From Streptomyces sp. NRRL S-337 (lineage in GTDB: Bacteria; Actinomycetota; Actinomycetes; Streptomycetales; Streptomycetaceae), in the NCBI RefSeq assembly GCF_000720175.1, contig NZ_JOIX01000004.1, positions 143,409 to 207,408 of the forward strand: 64,000 nucleotides of DNA, read 5' to 3'. How positions within the stretch are numbered: position 1 is the first letter of the stretch; the number at the start of each line of letters is the position of its first letter. Shown piece by piece: positions 30,316 to 39,891 of the stretch. The notes beneath the pieces were generated by a model. The model did no database searches. It saw only the letters and a list, made by a program, of their open reading frames with translations, and was not told the origin of the DNA. The translations under genes and the position numbers were made by a program.

Positions 30316-32910
30316 ATGGCCGACGAGAACCCCCCTGTGACCCCGGACGGCGTGACCGCCGAGGGCGCGCCCGCCACCATCGAAGGCGTCGGGATGCGCG
30401 TCGAGCCCGTCGGGCTCGAGACGGAGATGCAGCGCTCCTACCTCGACTACGCGATGTCCGTCATCGTCTCGCGTGCGCTGCCGGACGTCCGGGACGGCCT
30501 CAAGCCCGTCCACCGCCGCGTCCTGTACGCGATGTACGACGGCGGGTACCGCCCCGAGAAGGGCTTCTACAAGTGCGCCCGCGTCGTCGGCGACGTCATG
30601 GGTACGTACCACCCGCACGGCGACACCTCCATCTACGACGCGCTCGTGCGTCTGGCGCAGCCGTGGTCGATGCGGATGCCGCTGGTCGACTCCAACGGCA
30701 ACTTCGGCTCGCCGGGCAACGACCCGGCCGCGGCCATGCGGTACACCGAGTGCAAGATGGCGCCGCTGTCGATGGAGATGCTCCGGGACATCGACGAGGA
30801 GACCGTCGATTTCCAGGACAACTACGACGGCCGCAACCAGGAGCCGACGGTCCTGCCGTCCCGCTTCCCCAACCTGCTGATCAACGGCTCGGCCGGTATC
30901 GCGGTCGGTATGGCCACGAACATCCCGCCGCACAACCTCCGCGAGGTCGCCGCCGGTGCCCAGTGGGCGCTGGAGCACCCGGAGGCCTCCCACGAGGAGC
31001 TGCTGGACGCGCTGATCGAGCGGGTCAAGGGCCCGGACTTCCCCACCGGCGCGCTGGTGGTGGGCCGCAAGGGCATCGAGGAGGCCTACCGCACCGGCCG
31101 TGGCTCGATCACCATGCGCGCGGTCGTCGAGGTCGAGGAGATCCAGAACCGCCAGTGCCTGGTGGTCACCGAGCTGCCGTACCAGGTCAACCCGGACAAC
31201 CTCGCCCAGAAGATCGCCGACCTGGTGAAGGACGGCAAGGTCGGCGGCATCGCCGACGTCCGTGACGAGACCTCCTCGCGCACCGGCCAGCGCCTGGTGA
31301 TCGTCCTCAAGCGGGACGCGGTCGCCAAGGTCGTCCTCAACAACCTCTACAAGCACACCGATCTGCAGACCAACTTCGGTGCGAACATGCTCGCCCTGGT
31401 GGACGGCGTGCCGCGCACGCTCTCCCTGGACGCGTTCATCCGCAACTGGGTCACGCACCAGATCGAGGTCATCGTCCGCCGGACGAAGTTCCGGCTGCGC
31501 AAGGCCGAGGAGCGGGCGCACATCCTGCGCGGTCTGCTCAAGGCCCTGGACGCCATCGACGAGGTCATCGCGCTGATCCGGCGCAGTGACACGGTCGAGG
31601 TCGCGCGCGAGGGCCTGATGGGCCTGCTGGAGATCGACGAGATCCAGGCGAACGCGATCCTGGAGATGCAGCTGCGCCGGCTGGCCGCCCTGGAGCGCCA
31701 GAAGATCACCGCCGAGCACGACGAGCTGCAGCGCAAGATCGGTGAGTACAACGCGATCCTGGCCTCCCCGGAGCGCCAGCGGCAGATCATCAGCGAGGAA
31801 CTCGCCGCGATCGTCGAGAAGTTCGGCGACGACCGGCGCTCCAAGCTGGTGCCCTTCGAGGGCGACATGTCCATCGAGGACCTGATCGCCGAGGAGGACA
31901 TCGTCGTCACGATCACCCGTGGCGGCTATGTGAAGCGCACGAAGACGGACGACTACCGCTCGCAGAAGCGCGGCGGCAAGGGCGTCCGGGGTACGAAGCT
32001 CAAGGAAGACGACATCGTCGACCACTTCTTCGTCTCCACCACCCACCACTGGCTGCTGTTCTTCACGAACAAGGGCCGGGTCTACCGCGCCAAGGCCTAC
32101 GAGCTGCCGGACGCCGGTCGCGACGCCCGCGGCCAGCACGTGGCCAACCTGCTGGCCTTCCAGCCGGACGAGCAGATCGCGCAGATCCTGGCGATCCGCG
32201 ACTACGAGGCCGCGCCGTATCTGGTGCTCGCCACGAAGGCCGGCCTGGTGAAGAAGACGTCGCTCAAGGACTACGACTCGCCGCGGTCCGGTGGTGTCAT
32301 CGCGATCAACCTGCGCGAGCAGGAGGACGGTACGGACGACGAGCTGATCGGCGCCGAGCTGGTCTCGGAGACCGACGACCTGCTGCTGATCAGCAAGAAG
32401 GCCCAGTCGATCCGCTTCACCGCGTCCGACGACGCGCTGCGGCCGATGGGCCGGGCGACCTCCGGCGTGAAGGGCATGAGCTTCCGCGAGGGCGACGAGC
32501 TGCTCTCGATGAACGTGGTCCGCGCGAACACCTACGTTTTCACGGCCACGGACGGCGGGTACGCCAAGCGCACCGCGGTCGACGAGTACCGCGTCCAGGG
32601 CCGCGGCGGTCTGGGCATCAAGGCCGCCAAGATCGTCGAGGACCGGGGTTCGCTGGTCGGCGCGCTGGTCGTCGAGGACACCGATGAGATCCTGGCCATC
32701 ACGCTCGGCGGTGGCGTGATCCGTACGCGGGTCAACGAAGTCCGGGAGACCGGCCGTGACACCATGGGCGTCCAACTGATCAACCTGGGCAAGCGCGATG
32801 CCGTCGTGGGCATCGCACGGAACGCCGAGGCCGGCCGGGAAGCCGAAGAGGTCGACGGGGACGAGCCCGGGACCGAGGCGGCAGAGGTGACCGAGCCCCC
32901 GGCGGAGTAG
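30316..32910 (+). CDS. gyrA: DNA gyrase subunit A
   Basis: An 864-residue subunit that cleaves and rejoins DNA. The core starts with [20 protein letters not shown]. The quinolone-resistance region reads [20 protein letters not shown], with Thr at the position of E. coli Ser83 and Asp at Asp87; the active-site tyrosine is in [11 protein letters not shown]. Six beta-pinwheel repeats fill the C-terminus ([20 protein letters not shown] is the GyrA box). A 50-residue acidic tail ends it. ATG 30316 follows AAAGGA. Confidence 0.97.
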   Translation: MADENPPVTPDGVTAEGAPATIEGVGMRVEPVGLETEMQRSYLDYAMSVIVSRALPDVRDGLKPVHRRVLYAMYDGGYRPEKGFYKCARVVGDVMGTYHPHGDTSIYDALVRLAQPWSMRMPLVDSNGNFGSPGNDPAAAMRYTECKMAPLSMEMLRDIDEETVDFQDNYDGRNQEPTVLPSRFPNLLINGSAGIAVGMATNIPPHNLREVAAGAQWALEHPEASHEELLDALIERVKGPDFPTGALVVGRKGIEEAYRTGRGSITMRAVVEVEEIQNRQCLVVTELPYQVNPDNLAQKIADLVKDGKVGGIADVRDETSSRTGQRLVIVLKRDAVAKVVLNNLYKHTDLQTNFGANMLALVDGVPRTLSLDAFIRNWVTHQIEVIVRRTKFRLRKAEERAHILRGLLKALDAIDEVIALIRRSDTVEVAREGLMGLLEIDEIQANAILEMQLRRLAALERQKITAEHDELQRKIGEYNAILASPERQRQIISEELAAIVEKFGDDRRSKLVPFEGDMSIEDLIAEEDIVVTITRGGYVKRTKTDDYRSQKRGGKGVRGTKLKEDDIVDHFFVSTTHHWLLFFTNKGRVYRAKAYELPDAGRDARGQHVANLLAFQPDEQIAQILAIRDYEAAPYLVLATKAGLVKKTSLKDYDSPRSGGVIAINLREQEDGTDDELIGAELVSETDDLLLISKKAQSIRFTASDDALRPMGRATSGVKGMSFREGDELLSMNVVRANTYVFTATDGGYAKRTAVDEYRVQGRGGLGIKAAKIVEDRGSLVGALVVEDTDEILAITLGGGVIRTRVNEVRETGRDTMGVQLINLGKRDAVVGIARNAEAGREAEEVDGDEPGTEAAEVTEPPAE

Positions 32911-32925
32911 CACGAGGAGTAGGTC

Positions 32926-33627
32926 ATGAGTGGAGCCACGGGCGCTGCGGCGGGTGGACGGGGAGTGCGGAAGGACTCCCCGTCGGGACCCGCGACCGTG
33001 AAGGAGGACAGCGCCCGTGGCTCCGCCATTTCTGCCGACGGCCCCCGACACGAGGGCGCGCACCAGGGGGGACCCGTGAGCGACACCCGCCAGCCACAGC
33101 CGCAACCGCAGCCCCGGCCGCAGGATGCTGCCCCGCAGGCCGCAGAGGGCCCGCAAACGCCGTACCAGCCGCCCCAGGCCTATTCCACCGCCGGCGGGCC
33201 GGGCGGCGGCTCCAAAGCGGTCCGCAAGCCCCGTACGGGCGCCGTCACGGCTCCGCGGACGCGCAAGGCCCGGCTCCGGGTCGCGCGCGCCGATCCGTGG
33301 TCGGTGATGAAGGTCAGCTTCCTGCTCTCGATCGCGCTCGGCATCTGCACGGTCGTGGCCGTCTCCGTGCTGTGGATGGTCATGAACGCGATGGGCGTCT
33401 TCTCCACGGTCGGCGGGACGATCAGCGAGGCCACCGGCTCCGGCGACGGCGGTGGCTTTGATCTGCAGTCGTTCCTGTCGCTGCCGCGGGTGCTGCTGTT
33501 CACCGGGATCATCGCGGTGATCGACGTGGTGCTGGCGACCGCGCTGGCCACTCTCGGGGCCTTCATCTACAACCTCTCTGCCGGGTTCGTCGGGGGCGTG
33601 GAGCTGACCCTCGCCGAGGACGAATGA
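32926..33627 (+). CDS. DUF3566 membrane protein downstream of gyrA
   Basis: A 233-residue protein with a proline/glutamine-rich N-terminal half and two membrane helices (SFLLSIALGICTVVAVSVLW and VLLFTGIIAVIDVVLATALA) framing a short outer loop. This is the DUF3566 family, conserved after gyrA in actinobacteria (Rv0007 in mycobacteria); function unknown. ATG 32926 has GAGGAG upstream; GTG 33076 with AGGGGGGACCC before it is a credible shorter start. It is 15 bp from gyrA, so cotranscribed. Confidence 0.8.
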   Translation: MSGATGAAAGGRGVRKDSPSGPATVKEDSARGSAISADGPRHEGAHQGGPVSDTRQPQPQPQPRPQDAAPQAAEGPQTPYQPPQAYSTAGGPGGGSKAVRKPRTGAVTAPRTRKARLRVARADPWSVMKVSFLLSIALGICTVVAVSVLWMVMNAMGVFSTVGGTISEATGSGDGGGFDLQSFLSLPRVLLFTGIIAVIDVVLATALATLGAFIYNLSAGFVGGVELTLAEDE

Positions 33628-33715
33628 GGCGCGGACAGAAGGGCGTCCGGGGGGCTCCCGGAACCGATTTTGGGAACGCCTCTGAAGTGCGCTAATCTTT
33701 CGGTGCAGCGAACGC

Positions 33716-33789
33716 GCGGCTATAGCTCAGACGGTTAGAGCGCTTCCCTGATAAGGAAGAGGCCCCAGGTTCAAGTCCTGGTAGCCGCA
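33716..33789 (+). tRNA. tRNA-Ile (GAT)
   Basis: A 74-nt cloverleaf: acceptor GCGGCTA pairs with TAGCCGC, D-arm TAGCTCAGACGGTTAGAGC, anticodon loop CTGATAA with anticodon GAT at 33750-33752, and T-arm around GGTTCAAGTCC. CCA is not encoded. It is alone between the DUF3566 gene and the DLW-39-type gene. Confidence 0.97.
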
Positions 33790-33978
33790 CTGCACCATCG
33801 GCCCGGCCGGGGAACTCCCCGCCGGGCCGATTCGTTGTTCCGGTGCGGAAGTTGGCTCGCGGCGGGCGCCCGCGAACGAGGTGTTGCCGACTGCGAGCTA
33901 GGTAACCGATCGGTATCGGCCGGTGTGTATCATCGGCCGACATAGGTCCCCTACGTCAACGAAAGACGAGGTCGCGCG

Positions 33979-34113
33979 GTGAAGAAGCTTCTCCTGGTCG
34001 CACTGGCCGCCATCGGCGGGCTCCTCGTGTACCGCCAGATCCAGGCGGATCGCGCCGAGCAGGATCTGTGGACGGAGGCGACCGACTCCGTGCCCGCAGG
34101 TTCGGGTGTCTGA
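33979..34113 (+). CDS. DLW-39-family small protein
   Basis: A 44-residue protein from GTG 33979 with GAGG seven bases upstream. It starts MKKLLLVALAAIGGLLVYRQ, a membrane helix, then IQADRAEQDLWTEATDSV. The DLW motif and size identify the DLW-39 family of short actinobacterial proteins found near this tRNA; function unknown. A strong terminator follows. Confidence 0.82.
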   Translation: MKKLLLVALAAIGGLLVYRQIQADRAEQDLWTEATDSVPAGSGV

Positions 34114-34142
34114 GACCCACCTACGTACAGCAAGTTCGTACG

Positions 34143-34172
34143 AACCCCGATTGCCCGGTGGCAGTCGGGGTT
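34143..34172 (+). terminator. Terminator after the DLW-39 gene
   Basis: A 13-bp stem with one G-T pair (34143-34155 with 34160-34172), four-base loop, followed by TTCGTA. It lies 30 bp after the stop. The remaining gap to 34355 is low in recognisable signals apart from a few AT-rich bases (34270-34320) that probably hold the next promoter. Confidence 0.8.
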
Positions 34173-34355
34173 TCGTATGTCCGGGGACGGGCTGGGCGGT
34201 GTGCGGTGGGGTGCCGGGGAGCGGGCCGGGGTGGCTGATTGTCGTTGCTGGACCGTGACGGTGATCCTCTTGAGTTTGCTATCGCACACCATTAGCTTGC
34301 ATAAGCAAAGTTTCTGTCTGTGATGTGACCAGCAGGACTCTAGGGGGATCAAGGA

Positions 34356-36293
34356 ATGGCACACCGACCACGCAGAGGGGCGGTGGCGTTGCTCGGCGGG
34401 CTGATGCTGGCCCTGGCCGCCGCGGCCGCACCGTTTCAGGCCACCGCCGCGGGCGCGTCAGAGGCGGCGCCGGCCGCGGCCGGCAGCGGCATGGTGATGG
34501 TGCTCGACTCCTCCGGCTCGATGAGCGGGAGCGACGGGGCCGGCAGCACCCGGATCGCCGCCGCCCGTAAGGCCGTGGGCGCCGTCGTGGACGCCCTGCC
34601 CGACGGCTATCCGACCGGTCTGCGGGTCTACGGCGCCGACAAGCCCAAGGGCTGCGACGACACCCGGCTCGTCCAGCCGGTCGCCGCGCTCGACCGGGCG
34701 GGGCTGAAGCGGGCCGTCGCGGGCGTCCGGCCGAAGGGCGACACCCCCATCGGGCTGTCGCTGCGCAAGGCGGCCGGTGACCTTCCCCAGCCGGCCGGCG
34801 GCTCGGGCGGCAAGCGCACGATCCTGCTGATCTCCGACGGTGAGGACAACTGCCAGGCACCGCCGCCGTGCAAGGTCGCGGCCCAACTCGCCGCGTCCGG
34901 CGTCGATCTGCACATCGACGCCATCGGTTTCCAGGTGGCCGGCAAAGCCCGCGCACAGCTGGAATGCATCGCCAAGGCCGGCAACGGCCGGTACTACGAC
35001 GCCCCGGACGCCCGGGCGCTCGCCCGTCAGCTCCAGCGGGCCGGCCAACTCTCCGCGGACGGTTACCGGTTCAAGGGGAAGCAGGCCCGCGGCACGATGA
35101 CGAAGAGCGGTGCACCGCACGTCGTTCCCGGCCAGTACCTGGACTCCATCGGGCCCAACGAGGAGCGCTGGTACGCGGTCGATCTGGACGCCGGTTCGAC
35201 GGCCGACTTCTCGGCGACCGTGGTGCCGCAGTCCGGGGCCACCGTCGGCCTCCTCGACACCCTGAACACCCGGATCGCGTACGGCACCGACAGTGCCTGT
35301 GATTCCAGTACCGCGTTGTTCGGGCAGTCGGAGGGCGCCACGCCGCTGACGTCCGGCGTCAGCCGGGTCCCCGAGCAGACCGGCACCGGTCCCTGCGACG
35401 AGGCGGGCCGGTACTGGCTGGTCGTCCATCGCAAGGCCCCCAAGGGCTCGGACGCGGCGCGCTGGCCGATGGAGCTGACGTTTCACGTGGAACCACCGCT
35501 GACGAAGGGCGTCACCCCCGCGCAGTCGGAGCCCGAATACGGCGCGGGCGGGAAGGAAGCGACCCTGCCCACCACTGCCCCCCGGGACGTCACCGGCGGC
35601 ACCGGCTTCAACGACGCACGCACCCTGCGCACCGGCGTCTGGCGGGACAGGATCCTTCCGGCGCAGACGCTTTGGTACAAGGTGCCGGTCGGCTGGGGCC
35701 AGCAGCTGCGCTACGACGTGGAGTTCGCCAACGAACCGACGGTCAGGGGGCACAGCGCCACCATCTCCTCCGGCGGCACCCAGGTCTACACGCCGTTCCG
35801 TACCCCGGTCGGCAGCGGCACCGGTGAGTTCGACCCCTCGGTCCCGTACGACGGCCGGCCGGCCGCCCTCAAGATGGGCACGGTCCCGGTCGCATGGACC
35901 AACCGCTACGAGAGCCATCCCAACGTCATTCCCGTGCATCAGAAGGGCGACTTCTACATCGCCGTGACGCTGGGCGCCAAGGCCGCCGAGATCGCCCAGA
36001 ACCCGCGTATCGGGGTGGTGCTGAGGGTCGCGGTGCTGGGCAAGGAGAAGGCCGGCCCCGGAGCGGACGCGGCCACGGTCAGCGGTGCTGCCGCCGAGCG
36101 AACTCCCGGGGCCCGGGCGGCCGGTGCGTCACAGGACGATGGAGGATGGTCCCCAGCACGCGTGGTGGCCGTAGCCGTCGGTGCGGTGGGGGTCCTGATG
36201 CTGGCCGGTCTGGCACTGGCCTACGTACGGGCCCGGCGGAAGCCGGCGGTTCGCGGCGGGGATTCGGATCCGATGAGGGGTGGCTCGTGGTGA
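34356..36293 (+). CDS. Secreted VWA-domain protein, membrane-anchored
   Basis: A 645-residue protein: signal peptide (VALLGGLMLALAAAAAP, cleavage near residue 30), a VWA domain (about 45-230) with the MIDAS motif DSSGSMS and later KGDTPIG and ISDGEDN, two beta-rich segments resembling bacterial pre-peptidase domains (VPGQYLDSIGPNEERWYAVD and GTGFNDARTLRTGVWRDRIL), and a C-terminal helix (VVAVAVGAVGVLMLAGLALA) with a basic tail. VWA domains bind protein partners through a metal ion. The C-terminal part is paralogous to the next gene product, which overlaps by 4 bp. It carries a parS-like sequence at 35480-35493. Function unknown. Confidence 0.75.
   Translation: MAHRPRRGAVALLGGLMLALAAAAAPFQATAAGASEAAPAAAGSGMVMVLDSSGSMSGSDGAGSTRIAAARKAVGAVVDALPDGYPTGLRVYGADKPKGCDDTRLVQPVAALDRAGLKRAVAGVRPKGDTPIGLSLRKAAGDLPQPAGGSGGKRTILLISDGEDNCQAPPPCKVAAQLAASGVDLHIDAIGFQVAGKARAQLECIAKAGNGRYYDAPDARALARQLQRAGQLSADGYRFKGKQARGTMTKSGAPHVVPGQYLDSIGPNEERWYAVDLDAGSTADFSATVVPQSGATVGLLDTLNTRIAYGTDSACDSSTALFGQSEGATPLTSGVSRVPEQTGTGPCDEAGRYWLVVHRKAPKGSDAARWPMELTFHVEPPLTKGVTPAQSEPEYGAGGKEATLPTTAPRDVTGGTGFNDARTLRTGVWRDRILPAQTLWYKVPVGWGQQLRYDVEFANEPTVRGHSATISSGGTQVYTPFRTPVGSGTGEFDPSVPYDGRPAALKMGTVPVAWTNRYESHPNVIPVHQKGDFYIAVTLGAKAAEIAQNPRIGVVLRVAVLGKEKAGPGADAATVSGAAAERTPGARAAGASQDDGGWSPARVVAVAVGAVGVLMLAGLALAYVRARRKPAVRGGDSDPMRGGSW
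35480..35493. other. Degenerate parS in the VWA gene
   Basis: GTTTCACGTGGAAC differs from parS by one base (A to G at position 11). It encodes TFHVEP. It may be a decayed or low-affinity ParB site. Confidence 0.45.
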
Positions 36294-37663
36294 CCGGACG
36301 CACGGCGAGGCGGACCGTGTTTCACGTGAAACACGGCGGACGGGCGGTCGCCGCGCTGGCGGCGCTGGCCGCGGTGGCCGTACTTCCCGGGACGGTGGGC
36401 GTGGCCTCGGCCGCGACCCTGCCCGGCTACCGGACGGCGGACGACGCCACGGCGGTCAAGGGCACCGCCAGCCGCGCGGACGCCCCCGCGCTCAAGCCCG
36501 GGCTGCACACCGACACCCTCCGGCGCGGTCAGCAGAAGTACTACGCGGTCACCCTCGACGCCACGACCAACGCCTACTTCTCGGTGGTTGCCGCGCCCCG
36601 GCCGGGCACGAAGATCGAGGACTACAAGGACCAGTTCACCGTCAGTGTCCAGGACAGCAGCGGCCAGCCCTGCGGCACGGATGCGACACCGTCCTTCCAC
36701 GGCGGCGGAATGGCTTATCCGATCGCCGACTACGCCACCCGCCGCATCGGCAGCGACCGCACCCAGTGCCAGGAAGCCGGGCCGTACTTCGTCGTCCTCA
36801 CCCGGGAGGGATCGCAGACCTCCGGGCCCGACGCCTGGCCGGTCGAGCTGGATTACCTGCAGGAGCCTGCGATCAAGGGCAGTGCCCCCGCCCGCCCGGA
36901 GCCGGGCTCCTGGTCCACCGCCACGCCCCCTGCGCGTACCGACTCCACCAAGCGCCGGGCCAAGGGCGGCACCAGCTTCAACGACGCGGGCTCGGTGGCC
37001 ACCGGCGTGTGGACGGACCGCATCCAGCCGGGTGAGACCCGCTTCTACCGCGTTCCGGTGGACTGGGGCCAGCGGCTCAACCTCAGCGCGGAACTGCCCA
37101 ACTCGACCACCGGAGAATCGCGCTTCCTCACCAACGCGCTCGGGCTGAGCGTCTACAACCCGGCCCGTGGTGCGGTCGGCAACGACAGCTTCGTCGCGTA
37201 CGACAACGGGGCTGCCGCGAAGAAGTTCACCGCGCCCGTCGATTACGGCAACCGCTTCAACCCGACCGACGCGGTGAGCGCGATGCGCTTCGCCGGCTGG
37301 TACTACCTGGAAGTGAGCCTCAACCCCAACACCGCCCCGTACTTCTCCAAGGGCGCCGACCTCACGCTCCGGGTGGACGTCCGCCAGAGCCCCAAGCCAG
37401 GCCCCGCATACGCCTCCCCCAGCAAGGACTTCTCCGTCACGCCCGACGACCGCGAGGCGGCACAGAACGGCCGCACCGCAGCGGAGGACTCGGCGCGGAG
37501 CGGCACCCTGATGACGGTCGCGTACGCCGGGATCGGTACGGGCGTGGTGCTGCTGACCGGGCTCGGTGTGTGGACGCTGGTGGCCCGGCGGTCCGCGGCG
37601 GCCGGTCCGCCGGCCCAACGGACGCCGGAGGGCCGGCAGTTCGGGCCGCCGGGGGGCCGGTAG
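36290..37663 (+). CDS. Secreted, membrane-anchored paralog of the VWA protein's C-terminal region
   Basis: A 457-residue protein with a signal peptide (hydrophobic VAALAALAAVAVLPGTVGVA), an outer region and a C-terminal helix (LMTVAYAGIGTGVVLLTGLG). It aligns with the region after the VWA domain of its neighbour: PGLHTDTLRRGQQKYYAVTL matches PGQYLDSIGPNEERWYAVDL, and GTSFNDAGSVATGVWTDRIQ matches GTGFNDARTLRTGVWRDRIL. It has no VWA domain. GTG 36290 overlaps the previous stop (GTGA); GTG 36287 is possible. A parS lies in the signal-peptide codons. The two are probably partners in one complex (inference). Confidence 0.72.
   Translation: MTGRTARRTVFHVKHGGRAVAALAALAAVAVLPGTVGVASAATLPGYRTADDATAVKGTASRADAPALKPGLHTDTLRRGQQKYYAVTLDATTNAYFSVVAAPRPGTKIEDYKDQFTVSVQDSSGQPCGTDATPSFHGGGMAYPIADYATRRIGSDRTQCQEAGPYFVVLTREGSQTSGPDAWPVELDYLQEPAIKGSAPARPEPGSWSTATPPARTDSTKRRAKGGTSFNDAGSVATGVWTDRIQPGETRFYRVPVDWGQRLNLSAELPNSTTGESRFLTNALGLSVYNPARGAVGNDSFVAYDNGAAAKKFTAPVDYGNRFNPTDAVSAMRFAGWYYLEVSLNPNTAPYFSKGADLTLRVDVRQSPKPGPAYASPSKDFSVTPDDREAAQNGRTAAEDSARSGTLMTVAYAGIGTGVVLLTGLGVWTLVARRSAAAGPPAQRTPEGRQFGPPGGR
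36319..36332. other. parS: parS in the signal-peptide codons
   Basis: An exact GTTTCACGTGAAAC read as VFHVKH just before the hydrophobic core of the signal peptide. It is the only exact parS between 17.3 and 46.3 kb. Confidence 0.92.
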
Positions 37664-37682
37664 GCCGGGGCGGGGCCCGGCT

Positions 37683-39095
37683 TCAGGCCGTGAGCAGCGC
37701 CCAGACGCCGACCGCGATGCACAGCAGCGCCACGATCAGCACCGGGACCGCGACCTTCGGGGGCGGTCCCGGCTTGCGGTACGGGACGGGCGGCGCCACG
37801 GCCGGAGCGGCGACCGGCATACCGGCCGGCGGCTGCCCGGGAACCGGGTGCGGGCCCGCCGTGTAGGGACGGGTGGCGGCCGCCTCGGGACGGACCGTGG
37901 CGGTGGGTTCGTACGCCGGCACCGGGGGCGGCGGGGGCGCCGCGGGGACCGGCTGGGGCAGGGGAGCGGGCGTCGGCGGGGTGGACGGCTCCGGCGGGGC
38001 GAGCGGGAAGCTGTCAGTGCCGGTGAACGAGCCGCGCCCGGTCGTCCCGGTGCCGGTGAGGGAGCCGCGTCCGGCCGTCCCGGTGCCGGTGAAGGAGCCG
38101 CGTCCGGCCGTCCCGGTGCCGGTGAAGGAGCCGTGTCCGGTCGTCGTGGAATTGGTCGTCCCCGCGCCGGCCGCCTCGGGTCCGCCGTCCTGCGCGGGCT
38201 CGTCCGGCCCGCCGGTCGCCAGCGGCCCGTCCGGTCCGAACCCGGCCGGGAGCGGCCCGATGTGGTCGAAGACCTCGACGACCTCGTCCTCGACCGTCGC
38301 CTCCGGCAGCAGCTCGACCACCGACAGGATCGCCTTGCGCGCCCCCGTGGCCGTCTTGAACCGGGCGTCCGGGTTCGGGTGCACCAGGGACGCCAGCACC
38401 TGCCACAGCGGCTCCGGTACGCTCTCGGGCGCGCTCGGGATCCCGTCGGCGAAGTGCCCGATCAGCGCCTCGGGATCCGGTTTGACGCCGGTGAGCAGGT
38501 AGATCGCGACCAGCCCGACGGCGAACAGGTCGCCGGGGAAGTCCGGTTCGGCGCCCAGCAGCTGCTCCGGTGCGAAGTAACCGGGCGTCCCCACCACGTA
38601 GTTGGCCTCGGTGAGCCGGGGCTCGCCCTTGCGCATCGCGATGCCGAAGTCCGACAGCCGCAGATGCGGGCGGCCGGTGCCGGTGGCCTCCAGCAGGATG
38701 TTCGCCGGCTTGATGTCGCGGTGCACCACGCCCTCCGCGTGCACCGCGGTCAGCCCGGCCAGCAGCTGGTCCAGCAACGTGCACACGAACCGCGCCGGCA
38801 GGGGCCCGTAATCGCCGGTCAGATGGGCCAGCGAGCCGCCGCTCACCAGGTCCATGGTGAACAGCACCTTGTCGTCGTCCGCCGCCCAGCTCGCCGGGGC
38901 CAGCACGTGCGGATGGTCGATCCGCATGGCCTGTTCGCGGACAAAGCGCAGCAGCGTGTGCGCATCGCTCTGCTGGAGCACCTTCGCCGCCACGTACCGC
39001 CGCCGCCGGTGGTCCCAGGCGCGCCAGACCGCGCCCACCCCGCCGCGCCCGATCGGGTCGATCAGCTCGTACCGGCCGGCGAAGATCTCACCCAT
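37683..39095 (-). CDS. Membrane Ser/Thr protein kinase
   Basis: A 470-residue PknB-type kinase. The glycine loop is IGRGGVGAVWRAWD, the VAIK lysine VAAKVL, the catalytic loop HRDIKPANIL, the DFG motif SDFGIAMR, and the activation segment ends VGTPGYFAPEQL; it looks active. A long Pro/Thr/Gly-rich linker (about 290-440) includes four 11-residue repeats. A C-terminal helix (VAVPVLIVALLCIAVGVWAL) ends inside the membrane with no outer domain, so sensing outside is unlikely. ATG 39095 is chosen because the kinase domain starts there; the frame stays open well upstream. It converges with the secreted paralog gene and lies 41 bp after the HTH regulator gene. Confidence 0.85.
   Translation of the reverse strand: MGEIFAGRYELIDPIGRGGVGAVWRAWDHRRRRYVAAKVLQQSDAHTLLRFVREQAMRIDHPHVLAPASWAADDDKVLFTMDLVSGGSLAHLTGDYGPLPARFVCTLLDQLLAGLTAVHAEGVVHRDIKPANILLEATGTGRPHLRLSDFGIAMRKGEPRLTEANYVVGTPGYFAPEQLLGAEPDFPGDLFAVGLVAIYLLTGVKPDPEALIGHFADGIPSAPESVPEPLWQVLASLVHPNPDARFKTATGARKAILSVVELLPEATVEDEVVEVFDHIGPLPAGFGPDGPLATGGPDEPAQDGGPEAAGAGTTNSTTTGHGSFTGTGTAGRGSFTGTGTAGRGSLTGTGTTGRGSFTGTDSFPLAPPEPSTPPTPAPLPQPVPAAPPPPPVPAYEPTATVRPEAAATRPYTAGPHPVPGQPPAGMPVAAPAVAPPVPYRKPGPPPKVAVPVLIVALLCIAVGVWALLTA
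38017..38148 (-). repeat. Four 33-bp tandem repeats in the kinase linker
   Basis: Units at 38017-38049, 38050-38082, 38083-38115 and 38116-38148 differ by only a few bases and encode 11-residue repeats of the form GTGTAGRGSFT, rich in Ser/Thr. Repeat number may vary between strains. Confidence 0.85.
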
Positions 39096-39136
39096 TACGC
39101 CCCGTCCGCTTCTTGGACCCGCGAAGTCCCCTGTGG

Positions 39137-39685
39137 CTAACTCTGGTGCGCCTCGTAGTGGGCGACCGCGTCCGCGGTGCGACCGGCACCGTAGACCCGG
39201 AGGAACTCTGCCAGTTCGGGGTGAGTGGGGGCGAGGGTGTTCGCCGCATCGATGATGTCCCCGGCGTCGGAGACCGAGCGCAGCAGCGACTGGATCTCGC
39301 GGACCACCCGGCGGACCGTGGTCGCCCCCGTCGACGACGTCTGCTGGGTGGTGTTGTTCAGCACCGAGCCGCCGGCCGTCTTCTTGATCTCTTCCATGCG
39401 GTCGGTGGCCTCGGCGGCGCTGACGCTGCCGTCCGCGACCTGGCCCGACAGCTCCTGCAGCGCCTGGACCCGCTGCACCACGGCCGGGTTGCCTATCTTC
39501 GCCCGCTGCCCGCTCATCAGCTGGGAGAGCATCGGGGCCGAGAGCCCGAGCACGGCGGCGAGCCGGGCCTGGTTGAGACCGAGGTCGTCGATGAGTCGGC
39601 GGAACAGCGCGCCCAGAGGCTCCCCGTACCAACTGCGCTGCAGCTCCCGGGCCCGCGCGCTGGCTTCCTGCTGTGCTGCGTCCAT
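39137..39685 (-). CDS. Helix-turn-helix DNA-binding protein
   Basis: A 182-residue protein with an XRE-like helix-turn-helix (LGLNQARLAAVLGLSAPMLS, about 35-54), then GQRAKIGNP and a long helical C-terminus. It lies directly upstream of the membrane kinase on the same strand and is probably cotranscribed, suggesting that the kinase may act on it or that they share a pathway (inference). Target genes are unknown. Confidence 0.72.
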   Translation of the reverse strand: MDAAQQEASARARELQRSWYGEPLGALFRRLIDDLGLNQARLAAVLGLSAPMLSQLMSGQRAKIGNPAVVQRVQALQELSGQVADGSVSAAEATDRMEEIKKTAGGSVLNNTTQQTSSTGATTVRRVVREIQSLLRSVSDAGDIIDAANTLAPTHPELAEFLRVYGAGRTADAVAHYEAHQS

Positions 39686-39812
39686 ACCGTGTCCCCTGTC
39701 TCCCCGATCGCTTCGCTGCCGCGAATCTCGCGAAGCATCCTACGGAGAGCGACGGTGTGCGGCGATACCCGGTCGGGAAAGCGCCCGGACACCGGGTACC
39801 CTGGTGCGCGAA

Positions 39813-39885
39813 GGGGCCTTAGCTCAGTTGGTAGAGCGCTGTCTTTGCATGGCAGATGTCAGGGGTTCGACTCCCCTAGGCTCCA
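39813..39885 (+). tRNA. tRNA-Ala (TGC)
   Basis: A 73-nt cloverleaf: acceptor GGGGCCT with AGGCTCC, D-arm TAGCTCAGTTGGTAGAGC, anticodon TGC at 39846-39848, T-arm GGTTCGACTCC. CCA is not encoded. A typical terminator follows. Confidence 0.97.
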
Positions 39886-39891
39886 CTCCCC

